In this document: one piece after another, positions 1 through 7,610 of the stretch
How the letters are laid out: every line of letters starts with the position of its first letter
How positions within the stretch are numbered: the first letter of the stretch is position 1
DNA from: Goniomonas avonlea
Lineage: Eukaryota > Cryptophyceae > Goniomonadida > Goniomonadaceae
Reading direction: 5' to 3'
Length of the DNA: 14,282 bases
Assembly: GCA_003573635.1 (NCBI GenBank)
Contig: QUTJ01031656.1
Coordinates: forward strand, 1 to 14,282
Notes under the pieces: generated by a model
Told to the model about the DNA's origin: nothing
The model's database searches: none
The model's input: the letters and a program-made list of their open reading frames with translations, nothing else
Translations under genes and position numbers: made by a program

Positions 1-204
1 CAACTCCCCCCTCTGACACCCGCCTGCCACAGGGTAGAGCCGTGGAGTTTTGGCAGGCTCTGCAGGCTGACACGCGAGCCCGTGTGAGGGCTAAACTCTT
101 GCCGTGATAAGCACTTCGATAACGATCCGATAACGTTTCTAGCGGACAATAACGTTGCAAGTAGTAAGTCCGTTGACCAAGTAGACTACTGTATTGATGC
201 AAGT

Positions 205-540
205 TCGGCTCTAACCACGCCACAACCGTTGATATTTCCGTTTTCCAAGTACCGTTGATATTTTGATGCTCGAGGCCCCGTTGTATATTTTGTTCCAACT
301 ACCATTGATGTTTCAATGCTCGCGGTCCCGTTGATATTTCTTGTTCCAAGGACCTTTGTTTTTCCGTGCTCGGAGTACCGTTGTTATTTCCGTGTTCCAA
401 GTAGACTACCGTTGCTATTTCGCATGCTTCAACTACCGTTGATATTGTAGACTACCGTTGATATTGTCGGCTACCGTTGGTCTTGTAGACTACCACTGAT
501 ATTTTCGTGTTCCAAGTCCCGTTGATATTTCCACGATCGG
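205..540. repeat. minisatellite A, ~30-bp degenerate unit
   Basis: The core word CCGTTGATATTT, or a close variant, recurs roughly every 20 to 40 bases. It is usually followed by CGTGTTCCAA or TGCTCG and often preceded by GTAGACTA. A tighter sub-array of about 20-bp units (GTAGACTACCGTTGATATT) lies near 440-515. The copies are diverged and of uneven length. No coding potential is credible across this stretch, and positions 1-204 hold nothing else I recognise. Confidence 0.85.
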
Positions 541-569
541 GCGGCTCAAACCGGTGACACATGGCGTTA

Positions 570-832
570 ATATCCAACAGAGATAATGTCCGCTATCAAA
601 CTCGTGACTCCTGTTGCATTTATAATGGTCAACAGAGATAAAGTCCCTGATTAAACTGGTTACTCCTGTTTGTATATTCAACAGAGATAAAGCACTATCA
701 AACTGATTACCCATGTCTGATTTAATATTCAACAGAGAAGCCCTCTATCAAACTGATTACTCATGTTTGTATTAATATCAACTGAGATAAAGTCCCCTTT
801 TTAAAACTGGGTACTGAAAGTCCCTACCCAAA
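570..832. repeat. minisatellite B, ~50-bp unit, about five copies
   Basis: The word CAACAGAGATAAAGTCC starts at about 574, 630, 679, 730 and 780, so the period is 49 to 56 bases. Each unit continues with a TATCAAACTGATTACTC-like stretch and then TGTTTGTATTAATATT. The array directly abuts array A but is unrelated to it in sequence. It ends just before the CpG-richer membrane-protein region. Confidence 0.85.
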
Positions 833-971
833 ATCTTGTTTGATAGTCTGGGAGGTCTTAGGTAGATTCCGAAGTTCCAATCGTTGTCTGTCCGCACCCG
901 CTTTGCCCTCATGTCTTTCGCACTCTGGGCAAGCAAGCGTCCTTGTTGAGACTACAACGTCAGGCACAAAA

Positions 972-1886
972 TCACTGAATTCCAGCAGGGAGCAAGGGGT
1001 CGAACGTCGCTTCGTCATCATAAGCGTTCCACCTGCGAATTCGTGGCGCGAAACACAACGAAATGGAACTCCACACTCCCGCGGTGAAGTAAGCAGACAT
1101 CCAGAGCAGATATGGCTTCCACATGTCCCAATCACGGCTCACGACCCAGTGACAGGCAGCGTCATTGAGGCCATCCTTGAAAGACATGTAGTGCTGGTGC
1201 CTTGCGGTCTCGTGTCGGTACCTTGCCAAGTTGTTGGGCACATCCCCAGGGAACATACGTGATGCAGCAGAGGAGTAGGACAAAAGAGAAAACACACGCA
1301 GAAGTCCAAGCTAGATCCGACTTTGCAAGCTTTCTCAGTTGCAGGCAGCGCCAGCTGAGGACGAAAGCACACAGAGTGACTAGTGTGAAGGAGACAATCC
1401 AACTGCCCTCCTCCAGCGTGAACCAGAGGCTATTGGTCGTAATCGTTCCAGTGCAGGAAAAACACTCAGCCAAAACGATAAGCACCACCATAAGTCTGGA
1501 AACCCCCTGAATTGCCATGGATACGGAGGTTGCGGGCAACCTCAGTTCCGTGCGCAGGTCTACTTCCACCCGTGAGTGGCCAGAGCGATCTGACACACCC
1601 AACAAACTTCTGCGACAGTCGCCAAGAGCCGCGCCAGGAGAATGCTACTGAACCAGGTGTCAAAGAACACGACTCGGGTCAGGTAGATTGAGGGGAGCAA
1701 CGCGCGAAAGGCGCAGACCAGCACAAACGGGAGCCCTAACCACTTGATATGAGTGTGGTAGGCACGGTCCGCCAAAGGCTGGTGAGACAGCCAACGAGTT
1801 GCATAGAAAACCAACACGTATAACACAATGTTGGCAGTGCTGACGACAGCAAGGGGAGCATACCAAGACCACGGCCAGGGACTCAT
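972..1886 (-). pseudogene. frameshifted multi-pass membrane protein, family unknown
   Basis: Three minus-strand frames follow one another and together read as one hydrophobic protein. The first frame starts at ATG 1886, with an in-frame stop a few codons upstream. It carries three likely membrane segments, including WYAPLAVVSTANIVLYVLVF and a segment with RVVFFDTWFSSILLARLLAT. The frame changes near 1585. The second frame (to about 1260) adds three more hydrophobic segments. The frame changes again near 1255-1265, and the third frame has a hydrophilic loop (RYRHETARHQHYMSF) followed by RDWDMWKPYLLWMSAYFTAG, ending at a stop at 972. I see no clear GT-AG intron at either change, so single-base indels fit better. 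The arrangement of about seven hydrophobic segments with charged Arg/Asp loops looks like a real transporter-like or uncharacterised algal membrane protein, but I cannot name the family. It may be a host gene remnant beside the retroelement or cargo. Confidence 0.5.
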
Positions 1887-1934
1887 GGCCAAGCCCTTGC
1901 CCCAAAAAGAGCGCCTCTGCTATCTGTGGGGTGT

Positions 1935-3051
1935 CTAACGGGTCGGCTGCTCTGGGGTAGCAGCAGCGCCACATTCTCGCCCATCCGCGACCAGCGGAGA
2001 TATCGTTCTCGATGGTGGTGTATTGACCGTCACCATGCGAGTGAGGATGCTGTGAATGATCCAAACGGCGGGTGGCATAGGTGGGAACACGTAGATGCCG
2101 TCCCTGTGATACGCGAGGGCCCTCTGGAAGCGGATGCGGCGATAGTCGGCGTCAATCGACAATGCCTTCTTCGCCGCGGCTAAGAGCGAGTCGGCGTCAG
2201 ACGCCGCCTCGACGAGGAAACGCTGAAAGCACTCTCCTCCTCCCGGTGTGATGGCGAAGTCTCGGCGCACCTCGATGACCATACAAGAGCCGCATATGCG
2301 GACGCAAGAAGTGGTGTGCCCCTGGAGCTCGAGGCACGCGTGACAGCGCGTCTGGCCGCAAGCGACGCACGTGATGCCGGGACGGAGCTTGTCCCTGCCG
2401 CGAGTGCCGCAACCGACGATACCTCGAAGCACATCCGGTCTGGCCACGAGTGGAACAACGCTGTAACGGGGGGCACCGTTCTTGCTCTCGACGTATGCGA
2501 GCTCTCTGGACGGGGGCGGTAGCGGTCTGCCGTCCTCTAGAGCGAGGAGCTCGGACGCCTCGTCGTGCACAAGGCTGGCGTGCTGTGGTGCTGGTGCCGG
2601 TGCAGGGAGCGCGATGCTGCCGAACCGCTGGCGCTGTGCAATGATCCACGCGGTGTGCTCGTGTGAGCCCGGCTCGCCGTGTGAAGCGGCTGTACGTATA
2701 CTCGTCTGCTGCGCATACCGCGCACGTGGGCAGGGTCAACGCCAGTGCGAAAGCGCAGACCATCCGGATGCAGATCCCACACGCCGGATGGATGCAAATC
2801 CTGCAGATCCGGTACGGGTCGTCTGGCGGTGGCGACGCGTCCCATAGACCACAGCGGTCCAGGGTCCTATGGCCGAGTAGCTCGGCGCAAGCCGTCACTG
2901 CAACGGGCACCGTCGACGGCACGATCACCAGATTGAGGTCCTGTGTGGTGTCTGCTGCGAGTGGCGGCCACTCGAAATCCGCGCTGACCATGCGATCCTC
3001 AGGCTCCTGGCTCGGGGGGACCGACATGGGGCTGGACTCTGCTGAGCTCAT
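1935..3051 (-). pseudogene. Cys-rich (two zinc-cluster) retroelement protein, one frameshift
   Basis: The start is ATG at 3051; it begins MSSAESSPMSV. A decayed copy near 11030-11075 keeps this beginning (MDSSESRPMSV), which supports the start. Cluster 1 has Cys at residues 83, 86, 91, 94, 99, 110 and 113. The frame shifts by one base around 2640-2700, after which the frame ending at 1935 is the coding one. Numbering from the GTG at 2570, cluster 2 has Cys 68, 71, 76, 79, His 85 and Cys 89, 93, 96. Residues 143-182 (2025-2144) then match a module in the recombinase ORF on the other strand (YRRxRFxRALAxHRD, PPMxPAVW, MVTV). The ORF ends 29 residues later. I know no named family with this layout. 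Zinc binding is inferred from the CxxC spacing. It lies directly after the methyltransferase ORF on the same strand and is probably an accessory protein of the element. Confidence 0.6.
2025..2144 (-). other. 40-residue shared module, minus-strand copy
   Basis: These 40 codons encode a segment whose counterpart lies at 5816-5935 on the plus strand. By eye about 27 of 40 residues are identical, while many codon third positions differ. Conserved pieces are YRR-RF-RALA, HRD-IY, PPM-PAVW, IL and MVTV. The pattern of protein conservation with silent divergence implies past selection on the protein. Function is unknown. Confidence 0.75.
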
Positions 3052-3108
3052 ACTGCTGTCCTCCGGCGGCGGGGTGAGCGGTAGGTGCTCGCCACCTGCG
3101 ACGCCGCG

Positions 3109-3757
3109 TCAGCCTCTGTGCCAGATCTCGACAGGCCAACGGGTGGGAGGTGCGGACACAGTCGCGTGGGGCGCTGGCGGGAAATGGAAGAGTGCTGGTG
3201 TGTGGCGAAAGAGCCGCGAGCCGGGTGGGAAACCGTGAACATAGACGAAGCCAGCACCCTCGAGTCGCTGGCGCTGGCGTGTCTCGACTGCCGTGCCGAG
3301 TCGTGGCCAGATGAGTGCGGCCATGGACTGTGCAGTCTTACTCTGTTCGACCAAGTGGTTGACCAACTCCTCAAGCTTTGTGAAAGCTGGGTTGATGAAC
3401 CACGAATGACCGGCGAGGGGGTCGTCGAAGAAACTCTTGCGCCACCAGCAACAGTACTGGGCGCGTGCATTGTTGCCTAGACCGTCGGCGAAAGCCTCGG
3501 CGGTGTACCGAACGCCAAGAAACTTCTCGAGCCAGTCGCGGCGCGTGAACGAGTAGTAAGGCTGGATGCGCCGCAAAAGTCCGTCAACGCGCGTGTTGAG
3601 CACACTCCAGACCGTACTTGATGGCTGTGTCGACGAACTCTTGTGCGATTGTGTCAAGCTGGGGGTTCGGTGAATACCCTTTGTTGAACGTTGCGACGGC
3701 TACACACCATAGACGCGCTGGGAGCGCCCGGTCGCGAGTGAGGACGGCGTAATGCTG
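3109..3757 (-). CDS. DIRS-type Dam-like DNA methyltransferase domain (one frame break)
   Basis: The frame from 3657 to 3109 encodes a domain typical of DIRS-group retroelements, related to phage N6-adenine methyltransferases. Visible blocks are YTAEAFADGLGNNARAQY (residues 51-68), SWFINPAF (85-92, with NPAF at 3382-3393 standing where NPPF/NPPY is usual), an AALIWPRL strand (113-120) and a final VHGFPPGSRLF (140-150). The second Pro of NPPF is Ala, so activity is uncertain. Coding probably begins further upstream in another frame. The stretch 3757-3586 reads as good protein (for example TRDRALPARLWCVAVATFNK) and runs into a stop at 3584, so a one-base shift near 3590-3620 is likely. The domain is head-to-head with the gag-like ORF on the plus strand. 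The Cys-rich ORF follows on the same strand. Its role in these elements is not established; cellular action would be in the nucleus. Confidence 0.65.
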
Positions 3758-4218
3758 TCACGGAGTGTGACGAGAGTGATTGTGCTGCTGGAAGCAGTGC
3801 GTCAAACGCACCTTCGCGGACCGCATGCGGAAGACAACTACAAGGCCACGCGAGTCAAAGCAGCGTCTTGCATCGCATTCGCCATCACCCACATCACTGC
3901 CATCGAAAAGCAGCACAGATGGCCGCTGGCTTCTTACTACTTGTTACTGTTTCAGCAAGCGTGCCAGCAGCAAACTCGATGGGAGGCCACATGGGACAAG
4001 GCGATTTTCCGCGACGCAGAGCGGTGTCTTGTGCAGGAGCTCAGTGCAACGGCGATCTGCAATTTGGTGCTTTACACTGCACGCTTGGGCCTGCTACATG
4101 TGGCGTCTACTGACAACAAGCTCCGCGAGGAAGCAAGCAGCAAGCGGCGCCAGCTATCACGACTGCCGACACAGAGCAACACGAAAAGGGCGGCCGCAAG
4201 CGCAAGGGCAAGAAGTGA
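3752..4218 (+). CDS. gag-like ORF with basic tail (frameshifted)
   Basis: The frame opening at 3752 encodes an alpha-helical-looking protein, with WPLASYYLLLFQQACQQQTR and a following RDAERCLVQELSATAICNLV. Composition and position immediately upstream of the reverse transcriptase suit a nucleocapsid (gag-like) protein, but there is no diagnostic motif. After about 4110 this frame becomes unlike protein. The neighbouring frame then reads QQAPRGSKQQAAPAITTAD and a Lys/Arg-rich end (KGGRKRKGKK) closing at TGA 4216-4218, which suggests a one-base shift near 4110-4130. The basic tail could bind nucleic acid or act as a nuclear localisation signal. The initiating codon is uncertain because coding on the minus strand reaches 3757, so the two divergent genes nearly touch. 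Confidence 0.45.
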
Positions 4219-4265
4219 CAACCATCGGTGGGGTCAGGGCTGCCGTGCCTGCATCCCGACCATAA

Positions 4266-5590
4266 TTGGTGTTCACAGTGGTCTCGATTCCAATACACAG
4301 CATGGGAACGCATACGTCCTATTGTCGAGGCCTTCTACGGCGGTTCGACGGATGCCATCGGCCCTTACCCTGGCGCACCGGCGATCGCATTGTGTGCATT
4401 CTGCGCAGTGTCACTACGAGAGAGAGGTGGTTTGCTTTCGATTCACGTGTGATCGAAGTGAGGATCGAACACGACAATACACACCCCCTGTGGTCTCAGC
4501 AAGTGCCACCTTTGGAGTCCGCCGACGAGCGACATCGCGAGCTGTTCGCTCAAACGATGGTTGCGGGCATGCATGATTCAGAGGATGGACTTTACATTCC
4601 ATCTGGACGTCCGCAGCTCGACTGGAGAGAGTGGGCGGCGCGCGGTGCACCGCTTGAGGTTGTTGAGGGTCTACATTATGGGTGGAAGTATGATTACTGG
4701 GGCGAGCCTATTCCGGACGACCACACGAGCCTATTCCGGACGACCACACGAGCCTTCCGTCGCCCATTACTCGGGTCAATGGTTGGTCGCTTGATTAAGG
4801 TGGACCGGACCCACCATTCTCGGTGCGAGCGGGAGTTCAAGAGGGTCGCCACCGGCACCGGCAAGTGGGAAGGACCTCTGTCTTCTTCCCCAATAGTACT
4901 CACCCCTATGCACTATGTGGACAAATTGCGCGCCGACGGTTCTGTTAAGTGGTGTTTGGTGTTTGACGGCAAACGTTCTGGGCATAACGAGGCGTGCAAT
5001 CGCGCAACAGTGGAGTACTGTGAGGTGGACGACGCCAGCAGTATAACCAACCCTGACTCTGTACAGTACAAAACCGACGAACCCGATGCTTTCTTAGGGA
5101 AACCTAGGTATTGGACGGTTCGGGATGCGGTTTCAGTCATCGATCCGGCGACGGGGTTTGTGTGGCGACACACATCGGTGGTCTTCGGCACGACTGATGG
5201 GCCACATATTCAGTGTTCATGCTTCACCGCAGTCGCACGTAAGCACAGTGAGGGCTGGGGCAATGCACCAGCCTCGGAGCGGCCTACGGCACCACGCGCA
5301 AGTCTCCAGGTCATGATGGACGATTACTATGGAGTGTGTCCAAGAGACGAGGGAGACGACCCTATGCGGTCAGCGCGTGAGGCGCTGGGCAATCTAAACG
5401 GCTTGCTTGAACGTTTGGGAGTGGGGTGGCAAAACGAGGCCGACAAGACCATGGTCGGCACTGGCTTTGCCTTCAAAGGCATCAATATTGACCCCGTTAC
5501 GGACACCGCATCCGTCCCTGAAGTCAAGCTCAACGGCCTAGTGCTCCGAGCTAAGGTGTTACTGGCTTCAGTCTACCATCGCGTGGATAT
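4266..5590 (+). CDS. DIRS-like reverse transcriptase
   Basis: The frame from 4266 is open to 5903, but only up to about 5580 reads as a reverse transcriptase. Numbering from the ATG at 4266, the finger motif is the block SPIVLTPMHYVDKLRADGSV followed by KWCLVFDG, and a downstream N marks the usual N(E) position. Motif A is YKTDEPDAF (Y268-F276, catalytic Asp 271). Motif B is FGTTDGPHIQCSCFTAV. Motif C is VMMDDYYG, with the catalytic Asp pair 352-353 at 5319-5324. Motif D is LLERLGVGWQNEADKT, and motif E/thumb is FKGINIDPVTDTASVPEVKL. This order and spacing match DIRS-group enzymes rather than LINE or Ty1-type enzymes. No RNase H domain is evident. Near 5580 the thumb continues in a different frame, joined to the recombinase ORF. 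The N-terminus is unsure: the alternative frame from 4228 has a Cys/His/Trp cluster (CLHPDHNWC) that may belong to the protein, with a shift near 4300-4400. A 23-bp duplication lies inside the ORF. Confidence 0.8.
4704..4749 (+). repeat. 23-bp perfect tandem duplication inside the RT ORF
   Basis: The 23-base unit at 4704-4726 is repeated exactly at 4727-4749. Because 23 is not a multiple of three, one copy alone would put the downstream RT out of frame with the present upstream reading (a stop would follow about 20 codons later). In the sequence as given the duplication keeps the ORF open. Confidence 0.9.
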
Positions 5591-5599
5591 GTCAAGGCG

Positions 5600-6805
5600 T
5601 TGGACGTCGCCAAGGTCGCCGGGCGTGCCAACTACGTGGCGTTGTACTCGTGCGGTGGCAAGACTCGGCTATACTCATTTATTCGGGAATGTCAGGGACT
5701 CGAGAACGCCGCAAAGATCGCTGCGTGCAATGCAGAGTCAGCCGACAACGTCGAGTCCCTGCAGGCAGCTACGCGGAAACAGACCACACGGAAACAGGCC
5801 ACGAGCGACACCAACTACAGGCGTGTACGGTTCATGCGTGCCTTGGCGTTGCACCGCGACAGCATCTATATTATCCCGCCCATGTCCCCAGCCGTGTGGC
5901 TAGTGCGCAATATCCTGCAGCATATGGTCACGGTGAGAGCATCCACGATCGCGAACGAGATTGGAGCCGGTTGCAAGTGGACCGTGGTCTGGTGTCGGGT
6001 CTTCCCCGGCACCGTCAACATGTTCAATGACAAGCATGTCAAGATGGTGCTCGGAACCGCGAAGCTTCGTAGTTTCTGGTCCAACGCGGACAAGGTGCCC
6101 ATCACGACCAAGTCCTTCGTTCACTATATGGAGGCTTTCACACAGTCTGACGATTGGATGGAGCAGGAGTTCGCGCTCGCCGCGGTCGCACTGTCCGCAT
6201 CCATGTTGCGGCGCAGCGTGGTTCCCAGTATCCGCTATTTGGGCCGGGAGGCCGTCGAGCGAGGCAGCGACGATGCTCCAATCGCGCAAGGTTCTCTCGA
6301 CGGCCACACATATTTTCGCATTACGGGGTCGCATGTGTTACATCACCGACGACAACTGCTTCGCCACGTAGTGCGGACAGCTTCTCTTCCGCCCCAGAAA
6401 GCAAGCCGTCCGCTCCTCGCCAAGGAGAACAGCGACGTGTGGACACGGCGCGAGGTCGCTGTTTTTTTGGACTTCAGCGGCATTACCGGCAGGAGGCGCA
6501 AGGAGTTGGGGGCTCAGTCGTTTCGGAAGTGGATGGCTCAGATGCTCACTGAGCGAGACCACCTCACCGACGAGCAGTTGCAGGCTTTCGGGTTTTGGCC
6601 TTCAGCGGCATCGAAGATCTACAGCATGCGAGACGCCGAGAGCAGGCTCCGCCTGTTGAGAGGCTTCGCACCGCAGTCTTCGTCAGTGCCACGACCGGTA
6701 CCGCAGCGACCCGCGGCACGCACGCGCAGCGCACCGTCTGCGGCCGCAGGCGCGAACCCGTTCGCCATTGCCGCCCAGTCCGCGGCTCGTGCCGCGGAGT
6801 GCTAG
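5600..6805 (+). CDS. RT thumb tail fused to a tyrosine recombinase (YR)
   Basis: The first residues (LDVAKVAGRANYVALYSCGG) are the end of the RT thumb and connection, in a frame shifted from the RT. The open frame actually begins at about 5555, and no real initiator is seen at 5600 (TTG). Next comes the 40-residue module shared with the minus-strand Cys-rich ORF (residues 73-112). The catalytic YR domain follows. The box I Arg lies in SASMLRRSVV (R204, 6209-6211). Box II is AQSFRKWMAQ (Q306 where His is usual, R309 at 6524-6526). After it comes FGFWPSAASKIYSM, with W333 and the putative nucleophile Y341 (6620-6622). A Pro/Ala/Ser-rich tail ends at TAG 6803-6805. In DIRS-group elements this enzyme integrates the circular cDNA in the nucleus without a DDE integrase. 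The domain is recognisable and its frame intact; activity is uncertain given the His-to-Gln change. Confidence 0.75.
   Translation: MDVAKVAGRANYVALYSCGGKTRLYSFIRECQGLENAAKIAACNAESADNVESLQAATRKQTTRKQATSDTNYRRVRFMRALALHRDSIYIIPPMSPAVWLVRNILQHMVTVRASTIANEIGAGCKWTVVWCRVFPGTVNMFNDKHVKMVLGTAKLRSFWSNADKVPITTKSFVHYMEAFTQSDDWMEQEFALAAVALSASMLRRSVVPSIRYLGREAVERGSDDAPIAQGSLDGHTYFRITGSHVLHHRRQLLRHVVRTASLPPQKASRPLLAKENSDVWTRREVAVFLDFSGITGRRRKELGAQSFRKWMAQMLTERDHLTDEQLQAFGFWPSAASKIYSMRDAESRLRLLRGFAPQSSSVPRPVPQRPAARTRSAPSAAAGANPFAIAAQSAARAAEC
5772..5801 (+). repeat. 15-bp tandem duplication in the linker
   Basis: ACGGAAACAGACCAC is followed at once by ACGGAAACAGGCCAC. The unit is 15 bases, so the frame is kept and the protein gains a repeated RKQTT/RKQAT. 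It sits in the linker between the RT tail and the shared module. Confidence 0.8.
5816..5935 (+). other. 40-residue shared module, plus-strand copy
   Basis: This is the counterpart of 2025-2144 on the minus strand. Here it is immediately upstream of the YR catalytic domain, so it might be part of the recombinase core-binding (N-terminal) region. The decayed copy at 8297-8875 lacks the corresponding stretch, so the module can be lost as a unit or was gained here. Confidence 0.7.
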
Positions 6806-7046
6806 GTGGCCGTTTCAACACAGTGAACGACCGGTCAGGGCGTCTCACGCCGCCAGAGTTGTTCACCCTTCATGCCGACTTTCCGCCGTCGCGACCGTGG
6901 AGTACGCTCCCGCACTCTGACTGACTTTTACGGCCTTGGTTACCCGTGTCAGTGACGTGCGACCGCGCCTTCACACATTTTATACACCTCATTATTACCA
7001 CCGCACATAGGGGGGGGGTGGTCACGTGACATGCCATCCTTGATTT

Positions 7047-7225
7047 GGGGTATTGTCCCACTTTGGTTATACATGCTAGCCTCAATCAGTTAGCCTTTGG
7101 CGCTATCGCCTCCCGCTAACCCACCGATTCACACTCGCCGTACGAGTGGTTAGTTTACTGCGTCTAACGCCCCCACTGAACCACGCTATCATGTACACAC
7201 CCGCTAACCATAGTTGTGTGAAGTC
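7047..7225 (+). repeat. direct repeat R1 (~180 bp)
   Basis: It begins GGGGTATTGTCCCACTTTGG, contains GCTAGCCTCAATCAGTTAGC and ends CCATAGTTGTGTGAAGTC. It is nearly identical to R2, which starts about 378 bases downstream. A diverged version lies at 9026-9200. As it recurs at the element's 3' end in two copies, it may be a component of split terminal repeats, as in Ngaro/PAT-type elements. No matching 5' copy is visible in this window. Confidence 0.85.
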
Positions 7226-7424
7226 GGTTGAGATTTGCTTGATGACGGATTGACGTGCCAATCTGAAATCGAGTAAATCCAACCGTCGTCAGTTTCCTGA
7301 GCTTTGGGAAATTGGAACGCAGTGCTGTGCCTGCTCCTTCGTTTATTGGCCCACCCACCCTCGCCTACACTCTGTCTCACTTGGCCCCTTCGTGTCCCAC
7401 GCCCCTGGTGTCCCTCTTGTGCCT

Positions 7425-7610
7425 TGGGTATTGTCCCACTTTGGTTATCATACACGCTAGCCTCAATCAGTTAGCCTACGGCGTTATCGCCTCCTGCTAT
7501 CCCACTGATCGATTCGCACTCGCCGAACGAGTGGTGAGTTTACGGCGTCTAACGCCCCCACTGAACCACACTATCGTGTACACACCCGCTAACCATAGTT
7601 GCGTGAAGTC
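7425..7610 (+). repeat. direct repeat R2 (~185 bp)
   Basis: This is the second copy of R1, differing at scattered positions and by short insertions (TATCATACACGCTAGCC against TATACATGCTAGCC). About 200 bases of unique sequence separate the two. R2 runs directly into the 18-bp tandem repeats. Confidence 0.85.

Noticed and set aside
490-732. An 80-codon minus-strand ORF
   Set aside because: It spans the junction of the two minisatellites and has no protein-like features.
205-832. CRISPR-like array of repeats and spacers
   Set aside because: The repeats are degenerate, uneven in period and without unique constant-length spacers, and the context is eukaryotic.
1660-2064. A 134-codon minus-strand ORF overlapping the membrane protein start
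   Set aside because: The frame from 1886 has orderly membrane segments, and the frame ending at 1935 carries the shared module; this third frame has neither.
3048-3470. A 140-codon minus-strand ORF ending exactly at the Cys-rich start (ATGA overlap)
   Set aside because: Its body is Ser/Arg-rich shadow of the methyltransferase frame. Only its last ~30 codons could be a real continuation after a further frameshift, which I cannot support.
5600-5903. The last ~110 codons of the frame that carries the RT
   Set aside because: The composition turns to Arg/Ser/Pro/Thr-rich noise after about 5580, while the overlapping frame reads as RT thumb and YR linker. That part of the RT frame is a shadow.
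7047-7610. R1 and R2 as LTRs of a classical LTR retrotransposon
   Set aside because: They lie only about 200 bases apart, both on the 3' side of the genes, and the element encodes a tyrosine recombinase rather than a DDE integrase.
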